DNA of 64,000 nt, taken from the NCBI RefSeq assembly GCF_006149045.1, contig NZ_VBSN01000022.1, positions 1 through 64,000 of the forward strand, written 5' to 3'. Both the position numbers and the translations under genes were made by a program. The stretch comes from Dyadobacter flavalbus (lineage in GTDB: Bacteria > Bacteroidota > Bacteroidia > Cytophagales > Spirosomataceae). Numbering within the stretch: position 1 is the stretch's first letter; every line of letters starts with the position of its first letter. Positions 16,503-26,382 of the stretch are shown here, one piece after another. Under the pieces are notes generated by a model. The model ran no database searches, was not told the origin of the DNA, and was given only the letters and a program-made list of their open reading frames with translations.

Positions 16503-17777
16503 TTATGCCTGGGTTGGATTCTTTTGTTCTTGTTTGGGCCTGCGCCTTTTATTTCTTCCGGATGACTTTGAAGAAGCAGGATTATTGGGCTTACTTTTCC
16601 TCGGTCCCTTTGACCGGGAACGCCGGACTTCAAACACAGGTGCTTCTCCAAGGCCAAGTTCTTTTGTAATGGCTTGCTTTTCAACTTCTTTTTCAAAAAG
16701 CTTTTCTATTTTCAGAACATACTTCTGATCCGATTCATTGATAAAGGTAATGGCCGTTCCTTTTGATTCGGCACGTGCTGTACGGCCGATTCGGTGTACA
16801 TAATCCTCCGGATCGCGCGGCACATCGTAATTTACAACGTGGCTCAGGTTATCAATGTCGATTCCTCTTGACAGTACGTCGGTAGCAACAAGGACAGGAA
16901 AAGTCCTGTTTTTAAAATCTCTTAAAACAATTTCCCTTTCTGCCTGTTCGGAATCCGATGAAATTCCTCTTGCCGAAAGCCCCAGCTTGCGGAGAGAACG
17001 GACAATCGGTTCAACAGTGGATTTTCTGGAAGTAAAGAGCACCATGCTTGTACTTTGCACCTGCGAAAGCAAATGAAGCAGCAAAGGCAGCTTCTGCTCG
17101 TCCTTGGCAAGATAAAACTGCTGGTCGATCCGGTCTGCCGGACGCGACACGGCCAGCCTGATTTCCTCCGGATTTTGCAGGATGCGTTTGGCAAGGTCAT
17201 TGATTTTCGGAGGCATCGTTGCCGAAAACATCAGCGTCTGCCTTTTGGCAGGCAAATAGCTCATGATTTTCAGTATGTCTCCCAAAAATCCCATATCCAG
17301 CATGCGGTCGGCTTCATCCAGCACCAGATGCTTTACATCGCTGAAACTGACGTAACCCAACTGCAGATGCGCAATAAGCCGTCCGGGCGTGGCAATAATA
17401 ATATCTGCTCCTTGTGTAAGCGCTTTTTTCTGCTGGTCCCATTCCGGACCTTTGTTACCGCCATAAACGGCAATACTCGTAGCTCCTACAAAATAGCCAA
17501 GCCCCTGAATCTGCTGATCGATCTGAACGGCAAGCTCGCGCGTCGGAACCAGTATCAGCGCTCCGGTTTGCTGGCTGGATTCGTGAGCGACTTTGTCAAG
17601 AATCGGGATAAGATATGCGGCTGTCTTGCCGGTTCCTGTCTGAGCGCAGGCTAGAAGGTCTTTACCACTAAGAATAGAAGGAATGGCCTGTTCCTGAATG
17701 GGCGTGGCCTGTTGGTAGTTCATGGAATCCACGGCGTTGAGTACGTCTTCGTGGAGTTCAAATTCATTGAAATTCAA
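16503..17777 (-). CDS. DEAD-box ATP-dependent RNA helicase, RhlE-like
   Basis: The 424-residue protein has all DEAD-box motifs in order: Q motif (ATPIQEQAIP), motif I AQTGTGKT, Ia PTRELAVQ, II LDEADRMLDMGF, III SATMPP, V ATDVLSRGIDI and VI HRIGRTARAE. A basic, low-complexity tail (RRSRSKGPRKSKPNN onward) probably adds RNA binding. The order and tail match the RhlE group that works in ribosome assembly and RNA turnover. The specific paralogue cannot be named from sequence alone. Confidence 0.93.
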   Translation of the reverse strand: MNFNEFELHEDVLNAVDSMNYQQATPIQEQAIPSILSGKDLLACAQTGTGKTAAYLIPILDKVAHESSQQTGALILVPTRELAVQIDQQIQGLGYFVGATSIAVYGGNKGPEWDQQKKALTQGADIIIATPGRLIAHLQLGYVSFSDVKHLVLDEADRMLDMGFLGDILKIMSYLPAKRQTLMFSATMPPKINDLAKRILQNPEEIRLAVSRPADRIDQQFYLAKDEQKLPLLLHLLSQVQSTSMVLFTSRKSTVEPIVRSLRKLGLSARGISSDSEQAEREIVLRDFKNRTFPVLVATDVLSRGIDIDNLSHVVNYDVPRDPEDYVHRIGRTARAESKGTAITFINESDQKYVLKIEKLFEKEVEKQAITKELGLGEAPVFEVRRSRSKGPRKSKPNNPASSKSSGRNKRRRPKQEQKNPTQA

Positions 17778-17901
17778 AATTCAGCTTGTATAGTCCGGAA
17801 ACACTTGTCTCAGGAAGTTGATAAAGAGCTGACTTTCATTTTCCTGTCAGCAAACCGCTTGATTTTAACAAATATAATAAATTTCCGTCTAAAATAAAAG
17901 A

Positions 17902-17940
17902 AGGGATTGAACAAGTATGCAGCATACCTGTTCAATCCCT
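17902..17940 (-). terminator. Terminator hairpin after the DUF779 gene
   Basis: Arms AGGGATTGAACA (17902-17913) and TGTTCAATCCCT (17929-17940) match perfectly. On the minus strand a T-rich run follows. It lies 19 bp past the stop of the aldehyde dehydrogenase/DUF779 unit. Confidence 0.65.
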
Positions 17941-17958
17941 GTTCACGACCGTCCATCT

Positions 17959-18333
17959 TCATTCATATGCCGGAACAGGCGCCAGATCAGCCGTTTCTTC
18001 ATCCGTGTACAATCTGGATTTTGTAATAAACCTTACGCCCAGTGGAATTTCCAGAGAAAAACTTGCTCCGCGGCCTTTGGTAACATCTATAGTAAGCTGC
18101 GTATGCTTCCAGTATTCGAACTGGTCACGGCTCATGAAAAATTCACAGCCTGCAATTTCTCCAAGAAGCACATCGCTTTGAGAAGTTCTGAATTCACCTT
18201 TTTCAAAACACATCGGCTGCGAGCCGTCGCAGCAGCCGCCGCTCTGATGGAACATTAGCTCGCCAAAACTTTCTTTCAGCGTATTGACAATTTTTTCGGC
18301 TTCGGGAGTGATCAGTACTCTGGATGTTGTCAT
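17959..18333 (-). CDS. DUF779 family protein, aldehyde dehydrogenase partner
   Basis: The 124-residue protein shows the DUF779 hallmarks HQSGGCCDGSQPMCFEKGEF and FEYWKHTQLTIDVTKGRGAS. The three cysteines suggest metal or redox chemistry, but the function of this family is not established. Genes of the family are often found next to aldehyde dehydrogenases. Here it begins 12 bp after the ALDH stop on the same strand and probably shares its transcript. Confidence 0.85.
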   Translation of the reverse strand: MTTSRVLITPEAEKIVNTLKESFGELMFHQSGGCCDGSQPMCFEKGEFRTSQSDVLLGEIAGCEFFMSRDQFEYWKHTQLTIDVTKGRGASFSLEIPLGVRFITKSRLYTDEETADLAPVPAYE

Positions 18334-18345
18334 TTCTCGTTTATT

Positions 18346-19899
18346 TCAAAAGAAGCCCAGTTTGTTCTTGTCGTAAGAAATCAGCATGTTTTTGGTCTGT
18401 CGGTAATAGCCAAGCATCATTTTATGGTTTTCGCGTCCGAATCCTGACTTTTTGTAACCGCCGAAAGGTGCATGTGCCGGATATGCATGGTAATTATTGA
18501 CCCATACCCTGCCCGCCTGAATGGCACGCGGAACCTGATAAATCTCGTGTGCATCGCGTGTCCACACGCCTGCGCCCAGGCCATACAACGTATCGTTTGC
18601 AATGGCAATGGCTTCTTCAGTAGTTTTGAAAGTGGTTACGCAGACAACCGGGCCAAAAATCTCTTCCTGAAAAATCCTCATTTTATTATGTCCCTTGAAA
18701 ATAGTCGGCTTGATGTAATATCCGCCTGAAATCCCGTTTTCAAAAATCTGCGCGTCGCCGCCTGCAAGTACTTCCGCTCCTTCTTCCTTACCAATTTTCA
18801 GGTACGAAAGAATTTTTTCATACTGATCATTGGAAGCCTGCGCGCCCATCATCGTTGAACTGTCCAGCGGATGGCCCATTTTAATCGCATTGGTCCTTTC
18901 AATAACGCGGCTCATGAATTTTTCATAAATAGACTCATGCACCAGCATTCTGGACGGACATGTACATACTTCGCCCTGGTTCAAAGCAAAGAGCACGGCG
19001 CCTTCAATGGCTTTGTCGAAAAACGCGTCATCCTCGTCCGCAACGGAGGGAAAGAAAATATTCGGTGATTTTCCGCCAAGTTCCATTGTCACCGGGATGA
19101 GATTGTCGGAAGCATACTGCATAATCAGGCGGCCGGTTGTTGTTTCGCCCGTAAAAGCCACTTTCGCTACTCTCGGTGAAGATGCAAGCGGTTTTCCTGC
19201 TTCCACGCCAAACCCTGTCACGATATTCAGGACTCCGGCAGGTAAAATATCACCGATCAGTTCCATCAGGATCATGATGGAAGTTGGCGTTTGCTCGGCC
19301 GGCTTAACGACCACGCAGCAGCCGGCTGCCAAAGCGGGAGCGATTTTCCAGGTTGCCATCAGCAAAGGAAAATTCCACGGAATAATCTGTGCAACAACGC
19401 CGAGCGGTTCATGCAGGTTGATGCAAACCGTATTTTCATCGTGCTCCGAAACGCTGCCTTCTTCTGCACGGATTACGCCGGCAAAATACCTGAAATGATC
19501 CACGCATAACGGAAGGTCTGCCGCACGTGTTTCACGGATGGCTTTGCCATTGTCGACGGTTTCAACAATAGCCAGATATTCCAGATTATCTTCAATGACC
19601 TGCGCAATTTTAAGAAGCAGATTACTGCGGTAAGTTGCAGCTGTTTTGCTCCATGAAGGAAATGCCCTGTGCGCAGCATCCAATGCTTTTTCTACGTCTT
19701 CCTTTGTGGAACGTGCTGCTTTTGTAAAAACCTGTCCGTCTATCGGAGAAACATTTTCGAAATATTCACCTTTAACCGGCTCTTCAAACCGGCCGTCAAT
19801 AAAGTTACCGTAACGTTCCTTGAATTCCGGCCTTTTAGCCAGGCTTTCACTTGCATAAGCTTTGCTTTCAACAGCTGCGCTCCCGGTGATTGTATCCAT
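18346..19899 (-). CDS. NAD(P)-dependent aldehyde dehydrogenase (ExaC/AldB-like)
   Basis: The 517-residue protein is a full-length ALDH. Visible motifs are [20 protein letters not shown] (cofactor and fold motif), [10 protein letters not shown], the general-base glutamate in [12 protein letters not shown] and the catalytic cysteine in [11 protein letters not shown]. The CTCPSR wording and the DUF779 partner match the group that oxidises acetaldehyde and similar short aldehydes. The exact substrate is inferred. It is transcribed away from the AraC regulator at 20074, which is the likely controller. Confidence 0.9.
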   Translation of the reverse strand: MDTITGSAAVESKAYASESLAKRPEFKERYGNFIDGRFEEPVKGEYFENVSPIDGQVFTKAARSTKEDVEKALDAAHRAFPSWSKTAATYRSNLLLKIAQVIEDNLEYLAIVETVDNGKAIRETRAADLPLCVDHFRYFAGVIRAEEGSVSEHDENTVCINLHEPLGVVAQIIPWNFPLLMATWKIAPALAAGCCVVVKPAEQTPTSIMILMELIGDILPAGVLNIVTGFGVEAGKPLASSPRVAKVAFTGETTTGRLIMQYASDNLIPVTMELGGKSPNIFFPSVADEDDAFFDKAIEGAVLFALNQGEVCTCPSRMLVHESIYEKFMSRVIERTNAIKMGHPLDSSTMMGAQASNDQYEKILSYLKIGKEEGAEVLAGGDAQIFENGISGGYYIKPTIFKGHNKMRIFQEEIFGPVVCVTTFKTTEEAIAIANDTLYGLGAGVWTRDAHEIYQVPRAIQAGRVWVNNYHAYPAHAPFGGYKKSGFGRENHKMMLGYYRQTKNMLISYDKNKLGFF

Positions 19900-20073
19900 A
19901 TCCTGAACATTGATTTAAAATGAATAATGACACAAACCTAATTCGTAAGCCAGCCAATCATTGGCACAATTGTTCCATTTAGTAGCACTATTATCTCATT
20001 TAATCAAAAAAGAATTATATTTATAGCTTATCTCCATTTTTGGCAAACCTCAATTAACCCGGACTCAGCAGTA
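19900..20073. promoter_or_regulatory. Divergent promoter region between ALDH and AraC genes
   Basis: 174 bp separate two divergent start codons. An ACAATTGT palindrome lies in the middle (about 19967-19975). This is the likely site for AraC-type control of both genes, although no operator is proven. Confidence 0.4.
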
Positions 20074-21006
20074 ATGGCAACAGGACACCGATTGAACCAG
20101 ATTATGGTTTCAGAAGAGAAGTCACTCAAGACACTTGTAGAAAACCGCCGCGCCTTTACGCTTCAAAATTGTGAACTGAACATTTTTGAAACATTCCAGC
20201 CTTCGCTTCTTGTGCCGCTTACTTTCAATGATCTGGTTATTACGAGCATGCTCCGCGGAAAAAAAGTAATGCATCTTTTTGACAGGCCGGGCTTCGATTA
20301 TTTACCCGGTGAAACGGTTCTGGTGCCGGCAAATGTGACGATGAAAATAGATTTTCCGGATGCTAATCCCACAAATCCGACGCAATGCATTGCACTTTCA
20401 CTGGACCAGGCCAAAATCCGGCAGATTGTGAACCGGCTGAATGAAGAATATCCGCGGGAAGGAAGCGACGAATACTGGAAACTGGATCATCATGAATATC
20501 ACTTCCTGAACAACCTTGAACTGGCGCAGAGCATGAACAAACTCATTAACATCTGTTCAAGTTCAAAAATAAGCAAAGATGTTCTGGCCGATCTGACACT
20601 TCAGGAACTGATCGTGCATATTATTCAAAAGCAGAATCTTGAGTCGGCCGCCCATTTTTCTTACGGCAAAGAAGACAGTCCGCTTGCCTATGTAATCAGT
20701 TACATTCAGGCCAATATCAGCGAGAAAATTCAGGTGGATGAACTCAGCGAAAAAGCATGCATGAGCAGGACTTCATTTTATCGTGCATTCAAAAGGGAAT
20801 TCAGCATCAGTCCGCTGGAGTTTATCCTGAAGGAAAAAATCAAAAAGGCGAAGCAGATGCTGTCGGAAACAAAAACCAGTATTTCAGATGTTTGCTATCA
20901 ACTCGGTTTTTCTGACCTGAACTATTTCGGAAGACAGTTCAAGAAATCCGAAGGAATTTCCCCTTCTCAGTACCGCATGGTTTCCAATATGCATGGCGAA
21001 AAATAA
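20074..21006 (+). CDS. AraC-family transcriptional regulator (AraC_N type)
   Basis: The 310-residue protein has an N-terminal cupin-like sensing domain of the AraC_N type (residues about 20-190: LFDRPGFDYLPGETVLVPAN). The C-terminal double HTH covers about 205-305: VDELSEKACMSRTSFYRAFK and SISDVCYQLGFSDLNYFGRQ followed by GISPSQYR. It is divergent from the aldehyde dehydrogenase/DUF779 pair, so control of aldehyde detoxification or alcohol use is the simplest reading. The effector is unknown. Confidence 0.88.
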   Translation: MATGHRLNQIMVSEEKSLKTLVENRRAFTLQNCELNIFETFQPSLLVPLTFNDLVITSMLRGKKVMHLFDRPGFDYLPGETVLVPANVTMKIDFPDANPTNPTQCIALSLDQAKIRQIVNRLNEEYPREGSDEYWKLDHHEYHFLNNLELAQSMNKLINICSSSKISKDVLADLTLQELIVHIIQKQNLESAAHFSYGKEDSPLAYVISYIQANISEKIQVDELSEKACMSRTSFYRAFKREFSISPLEFILKEKIKKAKQMLSETKTSISDVCYQLGFSDLNYFGRQFKKSEGISPSQYRMVSNMHGEK

Positions 21007-21924
21007 ATTCTGTGACACATTTCGCCCATGTAGAACTAATTTATTACGTATATACATATTAGTTCCTATTTAGTTTTAACATTGATAAGTAACTTCTACT
21101 TTCATACCGTTATATTTAACGGGTTTTGACACATTGAGGCTTTTTGCGGCCGCTATTGGCTTCCGGAAAACAGATGAGGCAATTTCCTTGGAATGTAATT
21201 CAGTTATCGCTGGATATTCACAGCCGCGTTGAACCGCTTACTTACCGTTAGATAATTCTTTGAAAAATTATTATCCGTTTGTATTGTATATCAAAGTTAA
21301 CCCCAAAATACAAACGTTAAAATATATACCTCATAATCAATCCGTTGCAATCAATAAATTTTCCGAAACAGGGGTTATCCTCATATTAAATTCTGCATTG
21401 ATCTTTTTTAAATCTTAATAAAATACCATTTGATCATTTGCAAGAAATTTTATTTATATATTTGCTTAACAAATCCTTCTGATATAACCTGTATTGTAAA
21501 ATATGATTGCAAAACCTGCAATTCGATTGATTTTACAATCCAAACAATCAAAATTGTAATTGATAATCAGTTAATTACATGTTACGTACGACTGGAAATG
21601 TCAGTTTTAAAACTGTAAAATACGTTTTTCAGGTTGCAAGGCCAAGGTGGCGCTGCTTTCCGTGATGGTAACGTTCCGGGTTTTTCAAGCCTTGTTACTG
21701 CAGGTTTAAGTTTTACTTCAAACCGCCTGATTGCAGCCGAATACGATGTATAAGAGTTTAACCATGCCGATTCAAAGGATCAATCCTCATCGGATTCAAG
21801 GATATAAAGGTTCAGGCATGGCAAACAGAGAATTTATTCCAGAATCATTTACGACAGATGATGACAAACATTTAAAATTTAATTCCCCTACTATAAAATT
21901 CTGATAGCTAAAATTTACACTGCT
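21007..21924. other. Long intergenic stretch before the first LytTR gene
   Basis: 918 bp, AT-rich, with no intact gene. It contains a probable gene remnant at 21619-21753. A Bacteroidetes-like -7 element TATATTTG lies at 21457-21464, with TTTG 16 bp upstream. Confidence 0.4.
21619..21753 (+). pseudogene. Probable 3' remnant of a degraded gene
   Basis: Between in-frame stops at 21616 and 21751 lies a 44-codon open stretch with protein-like composition. It includes GGAAFRDGNVPGFSSLVTAG and ends LIAAEYDV. There is no start codon and no neighbour in frame, so it looks like the tail of a lost gene. The family is not recognised. Confidence 0.35.
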
Positions 21925-22740
21925 ATGACAAACGTTATGATTATTGAGGATGAAGTGAAAGTTGCCAATGAGCTTAAGTTCATGATCGAGCAAAGCAACA
22001 GCAACTTCAAAGTATGCAGCATTCTTCATTCTGTTCTTGATGCAAGAGTATGGCTGATGAACAACAAAGCACCTCAGCTTATTTTCTGCGACATTCATCT
22101 TAAGGATGGACTGGGTTTTGAAATTTTCCGTAATCTTCCGGTAGTTGCGCCAGTGATTTTCTGCACTTCCTATCACGAGTATGCACTCAAGGCTTTTGAA
22201 AATAATGGCATAGATTATCTGATCAAACCGATAGACAATGCGCGACTTAACCGGAGCCTGAAGAAGTTTCTGCAGCTGAAAGAAATTTTTACCGAGGAGA
22301 ATGCACTGTTCAACAAGCGGAACAGCAATGCAGTTTCTTATATGAATGGCTATAAAAGTTCGCTGCTCGTTTATTATCAGGACAAAATTATTCCGATCAG
22401 CTTGGATAAACTGGATTTTATCTATTACAACAATTATCACGTAACCGTTCACACTCAAACCGCACAATATGAAACACGCGATACTTTAAACAATATCATT
22501 ACAACTCTCAATCCAAGGGATTTTTTCAGGGCAAACAGGCAATTCATTGTTCACAGGAAAGCTGTTACTAGCATTCAACAGTACTTTGGGAGAAAATTAC
22601 TGATCGGAATATCATCGCCTACGCCGGAACCTGTCATTATCAGCAAGGCAAATTCCAGTGAATTCCTGAAATGGGTTGAGGGCGTTAACTATCAGACACC
22701 TTTGCCGCTGATGCTGGAAAATGCCCGTTTTATCAATTAA
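21925..22740 (+). CDS. LytTR response regulator, intact receiver (paralogue 1 of 3)
   Basis: The 271-residue protein has a REC domain (residues 1-120) with a complete phosphorylation site: acidic E8-D9-E10, phospho-acceptor D56 in LIFCDIHL, T81 and K101. A LytTR DNA-binding domain follows (about 150-255: KIIPISLDKLDFIYYNNYHV ... RDFFRANRQFIVHRKAV). No histidine kinase gene lies nearby. It is closely related to the genes at 56146 and 61254 over its whole length, and the trio brackets the exopolysaccharide and T9SS region. Control of that region is an inference. Confidence 0.9.
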   Translation: MTNVMIIEDEVKVANELKFMIEQSNSNFKVCSILHSVLDARVWLMNNKAPQLIFCDIHLKDGLGFEIFRNLPVVAPVIFCTSYHEYALKAFENNGIDYLIKPIDNARLNRSLKKFLQLKEIFTEENALFNKRNSNAVSYMNGYKSSLLVYYQDKIIPISLDKLDFIYYNNYHVTVHTQTAQYETRDTLNNIITTLNPRDFFRANRQFIVHRKAVTSIQQYFGRKLLIGISSPTPEPVIISKANSSEFLKWVEGVNYQTPLPLMLENARFIN

Positions 22741-23291
22741 CTTGTCTGATTGGTGCCGGCATTATTTGACTGTGAATAATCTTTACAGACTTTTGATCCC
22801 GCGATCAACAATACAATAAATTATTAGACGGCATTATGAAATTTTTATATTGCTTCCGACTTTTATTCGCCTGACGAAAGCAAAGAAACATTATTTTTTA
22901 TTGTAGAAACTGTTTACAACGTATATAGGTATTGGTTAAAATAGTTCTAAGTTACTGCCTGTAACTTATTTACCGGTTCATACATCAACTGCCTCAGACT
23001 TGTATATCAAAGCCTGCTGCACTACAAAAACTAAAAAATTAATGGAATAATATGATGTCTGATTTTACTCAAAAAGAATATTAAGTCAACTGCGGAGAAG
23101 TGGCGAAACAAGCTAGCGGGATTATGGCCATGCTTTTTTCACCTTGTACATACTTCTTTTGACCAGACGATTTTTAATACTACCTAATTATGTAAACGTG
23201 CCAATGCAGCCGGTATGAGATCACTGCGAATGCACTTCGAACTGAGCGTTAAAGCCGCAATCATGTAAAAGATTGCGGCTTTTTTACAGTA
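22741..23291. other. Intergenic stretch without a convincing gene
   Basis: 551 bp. A 7-bp inverted repeat, AAGTTAC/GTAACTT, lies at 22949-22967, and a strong hairpin lies at its end. An 11-codon MKFLYCFRLLFA reading near 22834 looks like a bare signal-peptide start and is not called. Confidence 0.4.
23250..23285 (+). terminator. Strong rho-independent terminator
   Basis: GCCGCAATC and GATTGCGGC enclose an 8-9 nt loop and are followed by TTTTTT on the plus strand. No plus-strand gene ends nearby. It therefore suggests either a short unannotated plus-strand transcript in 22741-23250, or bidirectional use for the DUF1080 gene. Confidence 0.65.
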
Positions 23292-23933
23292 TTACTCAGT
23301 CAGTGGCTTAACCTGAATGTCTTTAAAAAAGACAACGCTTTTAGGATCATGTGCCTGCAAAGCAAATGTACCGCTGCTCAGAATCCGGTTTTTCATATCG
23401 CCCGGTCTCTGGTCCGCATCGGTTTCTTCGTAATCCACAACCGTTTTGTCATTGATTTTGATTGTTATATGCTTCCCTTCCACCTTGATGTATTCCGTGT
23501 ACCATTCGTCGTCTTTCACGTAGGTTTCCTTCACATCTTTTATGTTGTATAAACTTCCGGTTCGCTTCCAGTCCGTATGCGAATTGTTAACCTGCACTTC
23601 GTAACCCTTGGATGGCCAGTTGTCTTCTTCATAAGCGGTATGAATGTAAATTCCGGAATTTGCGCCCGGTCTGGTTTTCACCTGCGCTTTGAACTCAAAG
23701 TTTTTGAACATGTGATTTTTCACAGGCCCGTCGTAGAACAAATGCGCGCGCGGCCCGGCAACCTGAATGGCACCGTCCACGACCGAAAACGAGGAAGCAT
23801 TGGCTCCGACTTTCCAGCCATCCAGATTTTTGCCATTGAACAATGAAACCCAGCCGTCCTGCGCCATGACGGAAAAACTGGCCGAAAGGCTGATCATGAG
23901 GCTCATCATTAATTTACCCGAAACTTTTTTCAT
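23292..23933 (-). CDS. Secreted DUF1080 (3-keto-disaccharide hydrolase-like) protein
   Basis: The 213-residue protein has a signal peptide (KLMMSLMISLSASFSVMA-Q). A single concanavalin-like DUF1080 domain follows, with the usual GWVSLFNGKNLDGWK opening and SGIYIHTAY...GYEVQVNNSH core. The family contains periplasmic glycoside-processing proteins, some shown to hydrolyse 3-keto-glycosides. The substrate here is unknown. It is a single gene on the minus strand. Confidence 0.88.
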   Translation of the reverse strand: MKKVSGKLMMSLMISLSASFSVMAQDGWVSLFNGKNLDGWKVGANASSFSVVDGAIQVAGPRAHLFYDGPVKNHMFKNFEFKAQVKTRPGANSGIYIHTAYEEDNWPSKGYEVQVNNSHTDWKRTGSLYNIKDVKETYVKDDEWYTEYIKVEGKHITIKINDKTVVDYEETDADQRPGDMKNRILSSGTFALQAHDPKSVVFFKDIQVKPLTE

Positions 23934-24522
23934 GAATGCTTTATGATTAACTGTTTATAAAATGTGGCAATAAGAATTACAGTACAGCAAGTAAATCTCA
24001 AACAGGAACAAAACTACTCCTCTTCAGTAAAGTATTCAGATGAAAAATGCGCGGTAAGGAACGGATTATAAACGATTGCGTTTATGCGATATGGTGCCGG
24101 GAGCTGTTTCAGGAAGGCAAAAAAATCGGTTACTTACCGGAAAACGGCATAACCATACTAATCGAGTTATTTTTTCAAAGGTCCATACCGGGGTTTTGGA
24201 AGCATAAAATAAAAATCGTTACACGGTTAAATTATAAATTCAAAGTACCGTACGGCCTGTTTCTGACCAGTATCAAAGCCGTTCAACTATTAAATTTTAA
24301 TAAATATTTACAACTAAAAACTGATACACACTCTATTACAGGAATCATACAATTGAATAATCCAATTTTACATTTTTGTTAATTTAAAAAAAAATCCGGG
24401 TAACATTCTGCTAACTCTTGTTTTTTTTATCTTAAATTTGTCCAACTTTATAAAACAACAAAATTCCGGTTTAAAAATGTTGCTGCCGATTACTGCTTCA
24501 ATGTTATACAACCGAAATTATT
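23934..24522. other. Intergenic stretch upstream of the exopolysaccharide cluster
   Basis: 589 bp holding the divergent promoters of the DUF1080 gene and the EPS cluster. A possible Bacteroidetes -7 element TAAATTTG lies at 24433-24440, about 85 bp before the CpsB start. No clear -33 element is seen. An open frame at 24047-24382 has no protein-like features. Confidence 0.35.
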
Positions 24523-25260
24523 ATGCTCAACTGGTTATTTGACACTAAAAAGAAAGAGGAACTGGATTTGTCCCGAATCGGGATCGATATCCATTCCCAT
24601 ATTATTCCGGGCATTGATGACGGTGTTGAAACGATTGAAGAATCGGTTGCAATGGCCAAAAAAATGCAGGAATTTGGTTACTCACGCATGTTTACAACTC
24701 CGCACGTGATGTGGGATTGTTACAAAAACACACCCGAAATTATATCAGCAGGTCTGGAAGATGTAAGAAATGCAGCAAAAGAAGCCGGCCTGACCATACA
24801 GATCAATGCAGCAGCGGAATACTTTATAGATGAACACTTTATTGATCTTCTGACAACCGGACAGGAGCTCATGACATTACCGGGAAACAGGCTTCTGGTC
24901 GAACTTCCTTATACTACTCCTTTGATGAACACGTCTGAGACGCTTTTTTCCATTATTGAAAAAGGATATCAGCCGGTTCTGGCGCATCCGGAACGTTATA
25001 CCTATTTCTATTCCGATCCTTCGGTTTATAAAAAACTTGCAGACCAAGGATGTGAACTGCAGGTGAACATTCTTTCCCTGAGCAATCACTACGGAGAAAA
25101 TGTCAACAAAATGGCAGAATGGCTTTTGCGGCATGACCTGATCTCCTATCTCGGAACCGATGCGCACAAGATTCAGCACGTTGAACTGATCGTGAAAAGC
25201 AACAAAAATAAGTGGCTTACAAAATATCCTTTTCAAAACGAAAAACTTATTAATATTTGA
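24523..25260 (+). CDS. CpsB/CapC-type PHP-fold protein-tyrosine phosphatase
   Basis: The 245-residue protein has PHP metal-binding motifs: DIHSHIIPGIDDG near residue 22, TTPHVMWDCYK near 60, LAHPERYTYF near 155 and LGTDAHKIQH near 215. In exopolysaccharide systems this manganese-dependent phosphatase removes phosphate from the tyrosine tail of the Wzc kinase and so tunes chain length and export. It opens the EPS cluster, ahead of the Wza and Wzc genes. Confidence 0.9.
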   Translation: MLNWLFDTKKKEELDLSRIGIDIHSHIIPGIDDGVETIEESVAMAKKMQEFGYSRMFTTPHVMWDCYKNTPEIISAGLEDVRNAAKEAGLTIQINAAAEYFIDEHFIDLLTTGQELMTLPGNRLLVELPYTTPLMNTSETLFSIIEKGYQPVLAHPERYTYFYSDPSVYKKLADQGCELQVNILSLSNHYGENVNKMAEWLLRHDLISYLGTDAHKIQHVELIVKSNKNKWLTKYPFQNEKLINI

Positions 25261-25495
25261 TATTGATAATTGAATTTATTCTACATTTGTAATAAATTAT
25301 TAATTGAATTGTATTAGTATAATATTTTGTACCATCAAGAAAAAAAGAAATCGCAAATGAGTGTATAACTTATAGTTACACTTTCAAACTGGCGACCGGT
25401 CCTTACCAAATCCAGAGTTATTTTTTCAAAAAAATCCGAAGTTTCAACCCAAAATTCATTTCTCACCAACAAAACTTTTTACTCACCGTTTTTAC

Positions 25496-26311
25496 ATGAA
25501 AATACACCGCTTTTTGCCTGTTAGATTACTAGTATTTTTATCGCTTGCGTACATTGCTATTGTGGGAGGAACCACTTCATGCGTATCGCCGCAATCAATC
25601 ATTTATTTCCAGGGAGACACCGCGAGCATTTCAAGAGCCAAAATACAACAAAGCTATGTGCCGGTTATCGAGAGTAACGACATGCTTTCCATTGTGGTCG
25701 GAAGCTTAAACCAGGAAGCCAACGCCATATTCAACTCTGCAAACGAATATGCAACGACATCTACCAGTTACGGTTCCGGAAGCAGCTCGGGTCGCCAGCC
25801 TTTCGGTTATCTTGTTGACAGGGACGGAAACATTGAACTTCCGCTGGTTGGAAAAATCAAAGTGGAAGGACTTACAACACCGATTGCAGCGGACACCATC
25901 CGCGGAAGACTACAGATGTATCTTAAAGAGCCGTCTGTCAACATCAAGAATATCAACTTCAAGGTTTCAGTGCTTGGAGAAGTGAACAGGCCGGCGGTTT
26001 ATGTTGTCCCTGATGAAAAAATCACCCTCCCTGAAATCCTCAGTCTTGCAGGCGACCTGACGATTTACGGAAGAAGGAACAACGTAATGATTATCAGGGA
26101 AGAAAAAGGAGAAAGACAATATGCACGTGTTGATCTTACTTCCAGAAAAATCTTCGAATCGCCTTTCTATTATATGCACAAAAACGATGTAATATATGTA
26201 GAACCGATTAAAGCAAAAATGAACACTACAGACAGGGCAGTTCAGTTGGCTCCTTTGTTTGTAAGTATGGTAACTGCCCTAGCCCTGCTGATTTACAGAC
26301 TGAGGTTATAA
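25496..26311 (+). CDS. Wza-like polysaccharide export outer-membrane lipoprotein
   Basis: The 271-residue protein begins with a signal and lipobox (IVGGTTSC, cysteine near residue 29). A poly-export domain follows (SYVPVIESNDMLSIVVGS), then SLBB repeats (FKVSVLGEVNRPAVYVVPDE). A C-terminal hydrophobic helix (VQLAPLFVSMVTALALLIYR) probably serves as the outer-membrane segment. It would form the outer-membrane exit channel, working with the Wzc-type kinase 71 bp downstream. Confidence 0.9.
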   Translation: MKIHRFLPVRLLVFLSLAYIAIVGGTTSCVSPQSIIYFQGDTASISRAKIQQSYVPVIESNDMLSIVVGSLNQEANAIFNSANEYATTSTSYGSGSSSGRQPFGYLVDRDGNIELPLVGKIKVEGLTTPIAADTIRGRLQMYLKEPSVNIKNINFKVSVLGEVNRPAVYVVPDEKITLPEILSLAGDLTIYGRRNNVMIIREEKGERQYARVDLTSRKIFESPFYYMHKNDVIYVEPIKAKMNTTDRAVQLAPLFVSMVTALALLIYRLRL

Positions 26312-26382
26312 CAGTAAATTTTGAATACAATAAACATACTCAACGGTCCAATTGATAAACTCTAAAGAAGAAAAATTTAGTT

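Noticed and set aside
21796..22467. 223-codon minus-strand frame opposite the first LytTR gene
   Set aside because: Shadow of the response regulator; the plus-strand reading has all conserved residues.
24047..24382. 111-codon frame upstream of the EPS cluster
   Set aside because: AT-rich, unusual composition, no domain, and placed in a promoter region.
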